Source of the DNA: Methylophaga sp. | GTDB taxonomy: Bacteria > Pseudomonadota > Gammaproteobacteria > Nitrosococcales > Methylophagaceae | Direction: 5' to 3' | DNA: 27,634 nt | Assembly (NCBI RefSeq): GCF_030651745.1 | Contig: NZ_JAUSCC010000027.1 | Coordinates: 1 to 27,634 of the forward strand | Shown here: one piece after another, positions 17,263 through 25,163 of the stretch | Numbering within the stretch: the stretch's first letter is position 1 | Layout: each line of letters starts with the position of its first letter | The notes under the pieces: generated by a model | Seen by the model: the letters and a program-made list of their open reading frames with translations, nothing else | What the model was told of the DNA's origin: nothing | Database searches by the model: none | Made by a program: the position numbers and the translations under genes

Positions 17263-17808
17263 TTATGGCTGGTTTTTGTCGTTATCGCGTCGCGCTTTTT
17301 GACGGCGATAACGCTTTAACCAGCTATGAATAACCACTAAGCGCCAGATTAGTCGAACGACTATCACCCCCATCACTGCAGCCAACACACCACAAACAAC
17401 TGAACCAAGTAAGAATGGCTGCCAGATAAAACCTAATTCTTCCCACAGCCATTCCAGACTAAAAGCAAATTCATGGGTGCGTAATGGCACATCCAATATC
17501 ATCGCGCCAATTTTGTAACTGAAAAAGAAAATGGGTGCCATTGTCAGCGGATTAGTGATCCAGACACTCATCACCGCGATAGGTAGATTGACGCGCAGCC
17601 AGATAGCAAAAATGGCTGCGACAAGCATTTGTGCCGGCATCGGAATAAACGCCAGAAATAGCCCTATCGCAACAGCTACCGACACTGATTTACGGTTCAG
17701 ATGCCATAACTCAGGCGCCATGATCTTCTCACCAAAACGACGCAAGTGCTTATGCTCGCGCATGGTGACGTGATCTGGCATTATTCGTTTCAGGAACTTA
17801 CGAGGCAT
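17263..17808 (-). CDS. DUF2062 membrane protein
   Basis: A 181-residue protein with a basic N-terminus (about 1-40) and the DUF2062 domain. It has a helix about 44-70 (VSVAVAIGLFLAFIPMPAQM), the conserved ITNPLTMAPIFFFSYKIG segment (about 84-102), a further helix about 130-157 and a very basic C-terminal tail (KRYRRQKARRDNDK). DUF2062 proteins are widespread small inner-membrane proteins of unknown function, commonly beside comEC and lol genes in gammaproteobacteria, as here. It is the only minus-strand gene in this envelope block. A GAG element precedes the start. Its promoter appears to overlap the beginning of comEC. Confidence 0.85.
   Translation of the reverse strand: MPRKFLKRIMPDHVTMREHKHLRRFGEKIMAPELWHLNRKSVSVAVAIGLFLAFIPMPAQMLVAAIFAIWLRVNLPIAVMSVWITNPLTMAPIFFFSYKIGAMILDVPLRTHEFAFSLEWLWEELGFIWQPFLLGSVVCGVLAAVMGVIVVRLIWRLVVIHSWLKRYRRQKARRDNDKNQP
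17281..17312. repeat. Strong inverted repeat between lolD and the 3' end of the DUF2062 gene
   Basis: GTTATCGC (17281-17288) pairs with GCGATAAC (17305-17312), extended by GTC/GAC with one bulged base and a T-rich loop. It starts 19 bases past the lolD stop, inside the coding end of the convergent gene. It could act as a processing or termination hairpin for lolD, but the downstream T-run is poor. Confidence 0.4.
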
Positions 17809-17839
17809 TGCGTCTCAGTATTACGGACAAACGGCGGTC

Positions 17840-17869
17840 ATTATAGGGATATATGGTCAAACCTGCCAT
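17840..17869 (-). promoter_or_regulatory. Candidate promoter of the DUF2062 gene
   Basis: On the minus strand a perfect TATAAT (17845 to 17840) lies 31 bases before the ATG at 17808. A partial -35, ATGGCA, is 18 bases upstream, inside the first codons of the divergent comEC. The -10 is good and the -35 only matches at four of six bases. Confidence 0.4.
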
Positions 17870-20123
17870 TGCATTTTTGTCGGGCTGTTTGCTGGTGGCA
17901 TGGTTGCCGCAGCTACCGGCTTTGTATTGGCTGCTCACGCTTTTCCCCTTGATTGTAATTGCCTGGCACAGGTCACAGTGGACCGTTCTGACATTTATTG
18001 CAGCGTTAATTTGGACAAGTACCCAAGCCTATATCAGATTGGATAATCAACTCGATCCCCTGCTTCAGGGACAAGATCTTCTGCTGACAGGTTTCATTGA
18101 TTCGCTTCCCCATCATAACGATCAGCGGGTGCGTTTTGAATTTAAACCTGAAACTAACCAGACAAAATTACCTGCAAAAATTCGTCTGAGTTGGTATTTC
18201 CCACCGGAGACAATCCCTCAAGCGAATGAAAAATGGCAACTTCTGGTCCGCTTAAAAACACCCCAAGGCATGGCAAATCCGGGTAGCTTTGATTATGAAT
18301 CATGGTTATTTCAGCAGCAGATTGGAGCGACCGGCTACATACGGCAATCTGATTTGAATCAGCAAATCCAATCGGCTTCGATATTTTCGATCAATCATTG
18401 GCGAGCGGTGTTAATTGCCAAAATGTCTGCCAGTTTGGAACACAGCCCTCATTTGGCTCTGATTGAAGGTTTGGCTGTCGGCAACCGAGATCGCATGTTG
18501 CCAGCACAATGGGAAACATTGAGAAAAACTGGCACCAGTCACTTGTTAGCAATATCCGGTTTACATATTGGTCTGGCGGCCGCATTGGGTTTTTTTGCTG
18601 TCAAAACCGTTTGGCGAATACGCAGTCAACAGCTACTGAAATTAAGTGACCGGCAAGCAGGTGCAATTGGCGGCTTATTGCTCGCCATTTTCTATGCCTT
18701 GTTAGCCGGTTTATCCATTCCTACGCAACGTGCTTTGATAATGGTCACGGTGGTCATGCTCAGTATCTTTATTAAACGTCGTATAGAACCCTTGCAGGTA
18801 CTCAGTCTGAGTTTAATATTGGTTTTGTTTATCGATCCATTTGCTGTGTTGGCAGCTGGTTTTTGGCTGTCATTCGCCGCGGTGCTTAGCATCCTGTATA
18901 TAGCGCAATATCGTCAACCTGCACGAAAATGGCTTTGGTTACATATTCATCTCTGGATAGCTGTGGCATTGACACCATTATTAATGCTGTTCTTTCAGGA
19001 AACGTCTCTAATTGCTCCACTGGCCAATTTAATTGCTGTACCGCTGGTAAGTTTTTTGATTGTGCCGTTGTTGTTATTGACGATGGCGCTATTAAGCATG
19101 GACATACAAATAGCGGTCTGGTTACTGGATATTATTGAGCGTTTGTTATCCATTTTATGGTGGTATCTGGATTTTCTGGCCGGCTCCCCGCTATCAGTTT
19201 GGCAGACACCCGTGTTTTCCCTCCCACTGCTGAGCTTATCAATTATTGGCATCTTGATAATGCTCGCCCCACGTGGATGGCCATTACGCTGGCTAGGTCC
19301 TGTCTTGCTTCTGCCATTATTTTTTTACAGCCCCAATCGGCCGGATCCTGCAGAGGTCTGGTTTACTTTATTGGATGTAGGTCAAGGTTTATCAGCTGTC
19401 GTGCAGACCCAACATCACAGCTTAGTATTTGATACCGGTCCCGCTTTTGGTGAGTTTGATACTGGCTCCGCTGTTGTTGTTCCTTTTCTTCGTTATCAAG
19501 GTATTCAACAACTGGATATGCTGATGATAAGTCATGCTGATAATGATCATATGGGTGGAGCCAGTGCGGTGTTATCTGCTTACCCTGCCAGAAAGATTCT
19601 GACCAGTGATCCCGATAAACTGAGTGGCAGTGAGTTATGTGAGCAGGGGCAATCATGGGAATGGGATCAGGTCCAATTTGAGATACTACATCCCTCAATT
19701 AACTATACCGGTAGTAGCCGTAACGACGCATCTTGCGTGCTTAAAATCACTAGTCAATATGGCAGTATCCTGTTAACCGGCGATATTGAACGTCGGGGCG
19801 AAATCGAGTTAGTACGAAAGTATGCTCAACAACTCCGTGCCGATATTATCGTTGCACCCCATCATGGCAGTCGCAGCTCATCTTCTGCCGCTTTTATTCA
19901 ACAGGTATCTCCCAGATTGGTTTTATTCGCCAGTGGCTATCAAAACCGCTATAACTTTCCGGCGGCAGATGTAGTTGCCCGTTACCGTAAAATAGGTAGC
20001 CAAGCCTATCAAACGGGTACACAAGGCGCGTTACAGCTAAAAATCGACCCACAAATGAATTTAACCCCCACAGGCTGGCGCGAACAATACCGTAGAATTT
20101 GGATGCGCAACGCTACTGAATAA
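17853..20123 (+). CDS. comEC: ComEC/Rec2-family DNA uptake channel protein
   Basis: This inner-membrane protein imports single-stranded DNA into the cytoplasm during natural transformation. The 756-residue product has the full-length layout. N-terminal helices and a DUF4131 (OB-like) region come first (about 1-170), then the multi-helix Competence domain (about 195-470, including TSHLLAISGLHIGLAAALG and GLSIPTQRALIM). A C-terminal metallo-beta-lactamase-type domain (about 505-740) has D508 in LLDVGQG, the metal motif SHADNDH (560-566), LLTGDIE and VAPHHGS. These are the metal-binding residues proposed for strand degradation. Presence of a complete gene suggests competence potential, though pilus and comEA genes are not in view. 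The start follows TAGGGA. Confidence 0.94.
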   Translation: MVKPAIAFLSGCLLVAWLPQLPALYWLLTLFPLIVIAWHRSQWTVLTFIAALIWTSTQAYIRLDNQLDPLLQGQDLLLTGFIDSLPHHNDQRVRFEFKPETNQTKLPAKIRLSWYFPPETIPQANEKWQLLVRLKTPQGMANPGSFDYESWLFQQQIGATGYIRQSDLNQQIQSASIFSINHWRAVLIAKMSASLEHSPHLALIEGLAVGNRDRMLPAQWETLRKTGTSHLLAISGLHIGLAAALGFFAVKTVWRIRSQQLLKLSDRQAGAIGGLLLAIFYALLAGLSIPTQRALIMVTVVMLSIFIKRRIEPLQVLSLSLILVLFIDPFAVLAAGFWLSFAAVLSILYIAQYRQPARKWLWLHIHLWIAVALTPLLMLFFQETSLIAPLANLIAVPLVSFLIVPLLLLTMALLSMDIQIAVWLLDIIERLLSILWWYLDFLAGSPLSVWQTPVFSLPLLSLSIIGILIMLAPRGWPLRWLGPVLLLPLFFYSPNRPDPAEVWFTLLDVGQGLSAVVQTQHHSLVFDTGPAFGEFDTGSAVVVPFLRYQGIQQLDMLMISHADNDHMGGASAVLSAYPARKILTSDPDKLSGSELCEQGQSWEWDQVQFEILHPSINYTGSSRNDASCVLKITSQYGSILLTGDIERRGEIELVRKYAQQLRADIIVAPHHGSRSSSSAAFIQQVSPRLVLFASGYQNRYNFPAADVVARYRKIGSQAYQTGTQGALQLKIDPQMNLTPTGWREQYRRIWMRNATE

Positions 20124-20174
20124 TCGCGTTTTCACGTATCATGGCAACATTTCACTGACTGGGACGGATGGAGC

Positions 20175-20810
20175 ATGCTGGAACTATTTAAAGCAGGTGG
20201 CTGGCTGATGTTACCGCTACTTGGCTGTTCAATAATTGCAATTGCGATTATTGCAGAGCGATTTTGGAGTCTACAAAAACGTCGAATCGCACCACCTGAA
20301 TTAATCACCCAAATCTGGCAATGGTTACAGTTCAAACAAATCGACCAATACCGCATTAATTCGCTGCAAAAGAACTCCCCTCTCGGTCAAATTCTTGCCG
20401 CCGGTCTGATTAATCGTAATAGCTCCCGTGATATCACAAAGGAAAGCATTGAGGACACTGGCCGTCATGTAACCCAGCAATTGGAACGCAACCTCAATAC
20501 TCTGGGTACTATTGCCGCTATCTCTCCATTGATCGGTTTATTGGGAACGGTCATTGGTATGATCAAAGTGTTTGCCGTTATTACGTTGGAAGGCGTTGGT
20601 AATCCGGAAACTTTGGCTGGCGGTATTTCAGAAGCTTTAATCACCACTGCTGCCGGTTTAGTTGTGGCTATCCCCAGCGTTATTTTTTATCGCTACTTCC
20701 GCGGAAAAATTAATCAGCTGGTGGTGAGCATGGAAGAACAAGCCATGCAATTAATTGAAATGTTACATGGTGAGCGTGAATTTGACCCCGATGAGGCGCG
20801 TGCGCAATGA
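20175..20810 (+). CDS. exbB: ExbB/TolQ/MotA-family proton channel protein
   Basis: This is an inner-membrane protein of the ExbB/TolQ family, which uses the proton gradient to drive envelope processes with an ExbD partner. It has 211 residues, one N-terminal helix (about 10-28, GWLMLPLLGCSIIAIAII), a cytoplasmic segment and two C-terminal helices (about 110-135, with the conserved ISPLIGLLGTVIGMIKVF, and about 155-178, EALITTAAGLVVAIPSVIFY). The same comEC-exbB-exbD-lpxK order is found in pseudomonads, and which TonB-like or other partner it serves is unknown. No tonB is present here. It overlaps exbD by four bases. Confidence 0.92.
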   Translation: MLELFKAGGWLMLPLLGCSIIAIAIIAERFWSLQKRRIAPPELITQIWQWLQFKQIDQYRINSLQKNSPLGQILAAGLINRNSSRDITKESIEDTGRHVTQQLERNLNTLGTIAAISPLIGLLGTVIGMIKVFAVITLEGVGNPETLAGGISEALITTAAGLVVAIPSVIFYRYFRGKINQLVVSMEEQAMQLIEMLHGEREFDPDEARAQ

Positions 20811-21232
20811 AATTGTTGCCCCGTAAATCTGAGGAACCGGATGTCAATCTCACCCCGATGATTGATGTGGTGTTTCTGCTGCTGTTATTTTTTATGGTAT
20901 CTACCAGTTTTATCCGGGAAAGCTCGTTAAAAGTCGATTTACCCGAAGCCAGCGGTCAGGCATTAACTGAACAGGAAGCATCGATTGATATTGTCATTCG
21001 GGCTAACGGTGAGGTACTGGTCAACGATACTGCCATGGCCGAACTCTCACGAGATGCACTGCGTGATTTACTGAAAACCACGGCAGGTGATAATGAAGAT
21101 CCGCACATTATCATCAGTGCAGATGCCAATGCCGAATACCAGCATATTGTCACTGCCATGGATGCAGCCCAATTACTTGGATTTACCCGCTTAACACTAG
21201 CAACACGTCAAAAAACAACAGAGATTCCATGA
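20807..21232 (+). CDS. exbD: ExbD/TolR-family protein
   Basis: This is the partner of the upstream ExbB-type protein. It has 141 residues with a short cytoplasmic N-terminus, one membrane helix (about 15-37) carrying the conserved proton-binding D20 in NLTPMIDVVFLLLLFF, and a periplasmic ExbD domain (about 45-135) with VDLPEASGQ, the INGEV-type strand IVIRANGEVLVN, IIISADANAEYQHIV and LLGFTRLTLAT. Its start overlaps exbB and its stop overlaps the msbA start, each as ATGA, so three proteins are read from closely coupled frames. Confidence 0.93.
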   Translation: MKLLPRKSEEPDVNLTPMIDVVFLLLLFFMVSTSFIRESSLKVDLPEASGQALTEQEASIDIVIRANGEVLVNDTAMAELSRDALRDLLKTTAGDNEDPHIIISADANAEYQHIVTAMDAAQLLGFTRLTLATRQKTTEIP

Positions 21233-22983
21233 AACAAATTGCCACTGAGATGAGCGCTTTTCAACTCTATAAGCGCCTGCTGAAATACGTCAAACCTTAT
21301 TGGTTTGGATTTGTAGCTGTTGTTTTGGCTATGGTGGTATATGCCGCCACCGAAACCGGGATGGCAGCGTTAATGAAACCATTGATGGATGGGAGTTTTG
21401 TAGATCGCGACCCAACGATTATCAAACTGCTGCCTGCCGCACTGATTGGTTTGTTTATTATCCGTGGCTTATCAGATTTTTTTACGACCTATGGCTTGGG
21501 CTGGATTTCACGGAATGTAATTAAGACATTACGTGAAGAGATGTTTAATCGACTTATCGGGCTTCCTGCCACGTTTTATGACCACAGCACCTCTGGTCAA
21601 CTGATGTCCAAGCTACTCTACGATGTAGAACAGGTCGCTGAAGCCGCCACTGACGCGATTATGACCATCATTCGCGATACCCTGACCATTATCGGTTTAC
21701 TGGCATGGATGATCTATCTGAATGGATTACTCTCGCTTATCATTTTATTGACAGTGCCATTTATTGGCATGCTGGTTTATCACATCAGCGTTCGCTTTCG
21801 CCGACTGAGTAAAAATATTCAGGATTCTATGGGTGATGTCAGCCATGTCTCCAGCGAAGTTATCGAAGGACATAGAGAAGTCAAAACCTTTGGTAGCCAG
21901 GAATATGAGATTCGACGCTTTGACAAGGTCAATCAGCTTAATCGTCGGCAACGAATGAAAAAAATTGGTACGGATGCAATCAGTCAGCCCATTATTTCGC
22001 TGATTGCAGCTGTTGGTATGGCGATGGTTATTTTCCTTGCCACAACCCCGACTATGCTGGAAACCATTACTGTCGGCAGCTTTATCTCGTTCATTACCGC
22101 TATGTTAATGTTGCTCACCCCTTTGAAGCGTTTAACCAAAGTGAATTCCAAGCTGCAATCGGGGATTGCCGCTGCAGACAGTATTTTTGGCTTACTGGAC
22201 CAAAAACCGGAATCGGATAACGGAGAAAAAACCTTGGATCGTGCCAAGGGTGATATCCGTTATGAACAGGTTGGTTTTCATTACGACAGCTCAAATAGTC
22301 AGGTTTTGGAGCACATCAACTTTGAAGTCAAATCGGGACAGACGATAGCCTTCGTTGGACATTCGGGTAGCGGAAAAACCACTTTGGTCAGCTTGCTTAC
22401 CCGTTTTTATCATCCAACCAGCGGACGGATTTTAATTGATGAGATTGATATTAATGAGTTGCGACTGGCGGATTTACGCAAGCAGATATCGCTTGTTAAT
22501 CAGCAAGTAATTCTTTTTAACGACACTATTGCCAATAATATTACTTATGGTCAGACCGAAAAAATTGCTGAAGAGCGCATCATAGAAGCCGCTAAATCTG
22601 CTCACGCATGGGAATTTATCAAAAAATTACCTGACGGTTTGCACACTCAGGTGGGACAGAATGGGGTATTACTTTCTGGTGGACAACGTCAACGATTGGC
22701 TATTGCCAGAGCGTTGCTGCGCGATACACCTATTTTAATTCTGGATGAAGCCACTGCCTCTCTCGACTCTGAAGCTGAAAGACATATCCAATCAGCATTG
22801 GAAAATCTGATGCAAAGCCGGACAACGTTGGTGATTGCTCATAGGCTTTCCACCATAGAAAAAGCCGATCTTATTGTGGTGATGCATGACGGTCATATTG
22901 TTGAGACTGGTACCCATCAGCAGTTGCTGGATAAAGGACATCATTACGCCGAACTCTATCGACTGCAGTTTCAGCAACGTTAA
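21229..22983 (+). CDS. msbA: MsbA, lipid A export ABC transporter
   Basis: This is an inner-membrane homodimeric flippase that moves core-lipid A to the periplasmic leaflet. It has 584 residues, close to the 582 of E. coli. A six-helix type I exporter domain (about 15-320, with GLGWISRNVIKTLREEMFNRL and STSGQLMSKLLYDVEQV) is followed by an ATPase domain with Walker A GHSGSGKTT (377-385), the signature LSGGQRQR starting at 482, Walker B LILDEATASLD (D506, E507) and H538. It lies directly before lpxK, as in enterics, while the surrounding exbBD and trm112/kdsB order is Pseudomonas-like. The assignment as MsbA and not another lipid exporter rests on this context. Confidence 0.94.
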   Translation: MKQIATEMSAFQLYKRLLKYVKPYWFGFVAVVLAMVVYAATETGMAALMKPLMDGSFVDRDPTIIKLLPAALIGLFIIRGLSDFFTTYGLGWISRNVIKTLREEMFNRLIGLPATFYDHSTSGQLMSKLLYDVEQVAEAATDAIMTIIRDTLTIIGLLAWMIYLNGLLSLIILLTVPFIGMLVYHISVRFRRLSKNIQDSMGDVSHVSSEVIEGHREVKTFGSQEYEIRRFDKVNQLNRRQRMKKIGTDAISQPIISLIAAVGMAMVIFLATTPTMLETITVGSFISFITAMLMLLTPLKRLTKVNSKLQSGIAAADSIFGLLDQKPESDNGEKTLDRAKGDIRYEQVGFHYDSSNSQVLEHINFEVKSGQTIAFVGHSGSGKTTLVSLLTRFYHPTSGRILIDEIDINELRLADLRKQISLVNQQVILFNDTIANNITYGQTEKIAEERIIEAAKSAHAWEFIKKLPDGLHTQVGQNGVLLSGGQRQRLAIARALLRDTPILILDEATASLDSEAERHIQSALENLMQSRTTLVIAHRLSTIEKADLIVVMHDGHIVETGTHQQLLDKGHHYAELYRLQFQQR

Positions 22984-23972
22984 TGAAAGCAGATTGGCTG
23001 ACCAATAGCTGGTATCAACCTACTCTGTTAACTTGGTTGTTATTGCCTTTAAGCTGGCTATATCGACTGATTATCATGCTGCGACGTCAGGCATATCGAG
23101 TTGGCATATTTAAACAGCTCTCATTGCCGGTACCGGTGGTTGTGGTGGGTAATATCAGTGTGGGTGGCAGCGGCAAAACGCCTTTCGTCATCTGGTTGGC
23201 CCAGTATTTAAAACAACAGGGTTGGCGGCCGGGTATTATCAGTCGCGGTTACGGTGGCAAAGCCGATCATTATCCCTGCAGTGTTCATGAGCATAGTCAG
23301 GCTTCGCAAGTCGGCGATGAACCACTGTTGATCCATCGGCGTACTCAATGTCCGGTAGTGGTTGCAGCGGATCGGGTGGCAGCGGGCGAACAGTTACTGG
23401 CAGAAAATGACTGCAATATCATTATCACTGATGATGGTTTGCAGCATTATCGACTGCAACGTGATTTGGAAATCGTCATTATTGATAAAAAACGCGGTCT
23501 GGGAAATCAGGCATGTTTACCAGCCGGGCCATTGCGTGAGCCCATCTCCCGTTTGAATACCGTTGATTTTGTTATTCAGCATGGCGCAGCCAATCCTGCC
23601 GATCTGAGCATGCAACTGCATATCCAATACGCCATTCAATTGCAGAATGAAACATCTCAAAAATCCTTAAGTGAATTTAACACTACACCTGTTCATGCCG
23701 TTGCTGGTATTGGCCATCCACAGCGTTTTTTTGACCAGTTACAACAGTTGGGCTTAACCATTGTCCCCCATGCTTTTGCTGATCATCATCACTACACCGC
23801 CGCTGATTTCCAGTTTGCCGAGTCATATCCCATACTGATGACAGAAAAAGATGCGGTAAAATGTCAGGCATTTGCGTCAACCAATATGTGGTACGTGCCA
23901 GCTGAGGCACAGCTGAGTCCTTCACTTGGCCCTGAAATCGACCAAAAACTAAGAGAGCTTTTAAATGGATAA
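22983..23972 (+). CDS. lpxK: LpxK, tetraacyldisaccharide 4'-kinase
   Basis: This membrane-associated kinase phosphorylates the 4' position of the lipid A disaccharide precursor at the cytoplasmic face. It has 329 residues against 328 in E. coli. The N-terminal hydrophobic anchor is at about 15-33, and the Walker A-type loop is [13 protein letters not shown] (G61-T66). Further motifs are [34 protein letters not shown] (acidic catalytic cluster) and [15 protein letters not shown] joins the msbA stop to this start. Its end overlaps the trm112-like gene by eight bases. Confidence 0.95.
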   Translation: MKADWLTNSWYQPTLLTWLLLPLSWLYRLIIMLRRQAYRVGIFKQLSLPVPVVVVGNISVGGSGKTPFVIWLAQYLKQQGWRPGIISRGYGGKADHYPCSVHEHSQASQVGDEPLLIHRRTQCPVVVAADRVAAGEQLLAENDCNIIITDDGLQHYRLQRDLEIVIIDKKRGLGNQACLPAGPLREPISRLNTVDFVIQHGAANPADLSMQLHIQYAIQLQNETSQKSLSEFNTTPVHAVAGIGHPQRFFDQLQQLGLTIVPHAFADHHHYTAADFQFAESYPILMTEKDAVKCQAFASTNMWYVPAEAQLSPSLGPEIDQKLRELLNG

Positions 23973-24144
23973 GACTTTATTGGAAATACTCGCCTGTCCT
24001 GTCTGCAAGAGTAGTCTTGTTTATCAAAAACAATCACAGGAATTGATTTGCAAACCCTGTCGGATGGCGTATCCGATTCGTGATGAGATACCAGTCATGT
24101 TGATTGATGAAGCGCGTGAACTGACTGCTGAAGAACTCGACTGA
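23965..24144 (+). CDS. Trm112/YcaR family zinc-ribbon protein
   Basis: A 59-residue protein ([18 protein letters not shown] to the end at LTAEELD) that matches the Trm112 family: [14 protein letters not shown], then [27 protein letters not shown]. Four cysteines in two CxxC pairs (11/14 and 29/32) should bind zinc. Eukaryotic and archaeal Trm112 activates methyltransferases, and bacterial members, found regularly between lpxK and kdsB, have no settled role. It overlaps lpxK by eight bases and kdsB by one (TGATG), so it is read by coupling and is easily missed by length cut-offs. Confidence 0.93.
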   Translation: MDKTLLEILACPVCKSSLVYQKQSQELICKPCRMAYPIRDEIPVMLIDEARELTAEELD

Positions 24145-24902
24145 TGCAATTTAAAATCATTATCCCTGCCCGTTTTGCCTCAAGCCGGCTACCTGGCAAG
24201 CCTTTACGTGAAATCGCTGGCAAGCCGATGATTCAACATGTCTATGAACGTGCATTGGCCAGTGAAGCCAGTGAGGTGATTATCGCCACAGATGATCAGC
24301 GGATAGCTGATTCAGCAAAGAATTTTGGGGCGGATGTCTGCATGACCCGCGAAGATCATATTTCCGGAACAGATCGGTTGGCGGAAGTGGCGCAATTAAG
24401 AGCGTTTCATGGTGATGATTTAATCGTCAATGTGCAGGGAGATGAGCCTTGTTTGCCAGCAGTATTAATCAATCAGGTGGCGGCCGATCTGGCACATCAT
24501 CGAGAAGCCTCAATCACCACGTTGTATAGTCCCCTGGAACATGCTGAACAGGTGTTTGACCCCAATATCGTTAAGGTGGTAGTGGATGCCAAAGGTTATG
24601 CGATGTATTTCAGTCGCGCCCCCATTCCATGGTTACGCCAACATTTCAGTGATAAACAACAGCTGGACGCTATCCGCATGCCGCATTTCAAACATGTTGG
24701 TTTATATGCTTATCGAGCGGATTTTCTACATCGCTATCATGAGTTGCCCCCAGCACCACCAGAACAGTTCGAGTCACTGGAACAGCTCAGAGCGCTCTAT
24801 CATGGTAATCGGATTCATTTAACAGAAGCCCAGGTTGCTCCTGGACATGGAGTGGATACAGAGCAGGATTTACTGGCCGTAGAAGCCTTGTTCTCTCAGT
24901 AG
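24144..24902 (+). CDS. kdsB: KdsB, 3-deoxy-manno-octulosonate cytidylyltransferase
   Basis: It activates Kdo with CTP to give CMP-Kdo for the inner core of lipopolysaccharide. The 252-residue product has the nucleotide-binding N-terminus KIIIPARFASSRLPGKPL, the metal-binding D100 in VNVQGDEP, YFSRAPIPW, the KHVGLYAYR motif and the C-terminal [10 protein letters not shown] with D238. The length is close to E. coli KdsB (248). The start shares one base with the trm112 stop. The final 33 bases overlap, antisense, the small gene next to rne. The ptpA and murB genes that follow kdsB in pseudomonads are absent here. Confidence 0.96.
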   Translation: MQFKIIIPARFASSRLPGKPLREIAGKPMIQHVYERALASEASEVIIATDDQRIADSAKNFGADVCMTREDHISGTDRLAEVAQLRAFHGDDLIVNVQGDEPCLPAVLINQVAADLAHHREASITTLYSPLEHAEQVFDPNIVKVVVDAKGYAMYFSRAPIPWLRQHFSDKQQLDAIRMPHFKHVGLYAYRADFLHRYHELPPAPPEQFESLEQLRALYHGNRIHLTEAQVAPGHGVDTEQDLLAVEALFSQ

Positions 24903-25163
24903 TATATCGAGACCGGCAGCGACAAGTTCGGTATGTAACTCACCTTCGCCATCAAAAACCGGTAACACATGAGTAACGGGAACCGGGCGATGCCCTTCTC
25001 CATATTGTGTTGGCTGGATATTTTTATCTTGATTGAGCTCTTGTAACACCAGCTCACAACCATCCAGCAACTCAATAATCTCACAGCGTTGATGGTGATA
25101 TACGACTTGCTGACCAATAAGGTTCAGCAAGTCGTCACAGCTAAATTTATGATTCCTTGGCAT
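24870..25163 (-). CDS. Small conserved-looking protein, function unknown
   Basis: A 97-residue soluble protein read downstream of rne. Recognisable-looking blocks are [50 protein letters not shown] and [16 protein letters not shown] recall similar uncharacterised gammaproteobacterial proteins with a YxGxxCxVIEIL strand and an IQ..QYG..R motif, but cannot name the family with confidence. The predicted content is mostly beta with two cysteines and no signal or membrane helix. The ATG at 25163 lies inside the last codons of rne (17-base overlap) with only a weak ribosome site. The end overlaps kdsB antisense by 33 bases. Expression is probably from the rne transcript. Confidence 0.75.
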   Translation of the reverse strand: MPRNHKFSCDDLLNLIGQQVVYHHQRCEIIELLDGCELVLQELNQDKNIQPTQYGEGHRPVPVTHVLPVFDGEGELHTELVAAGLDILLREQGFYGQ

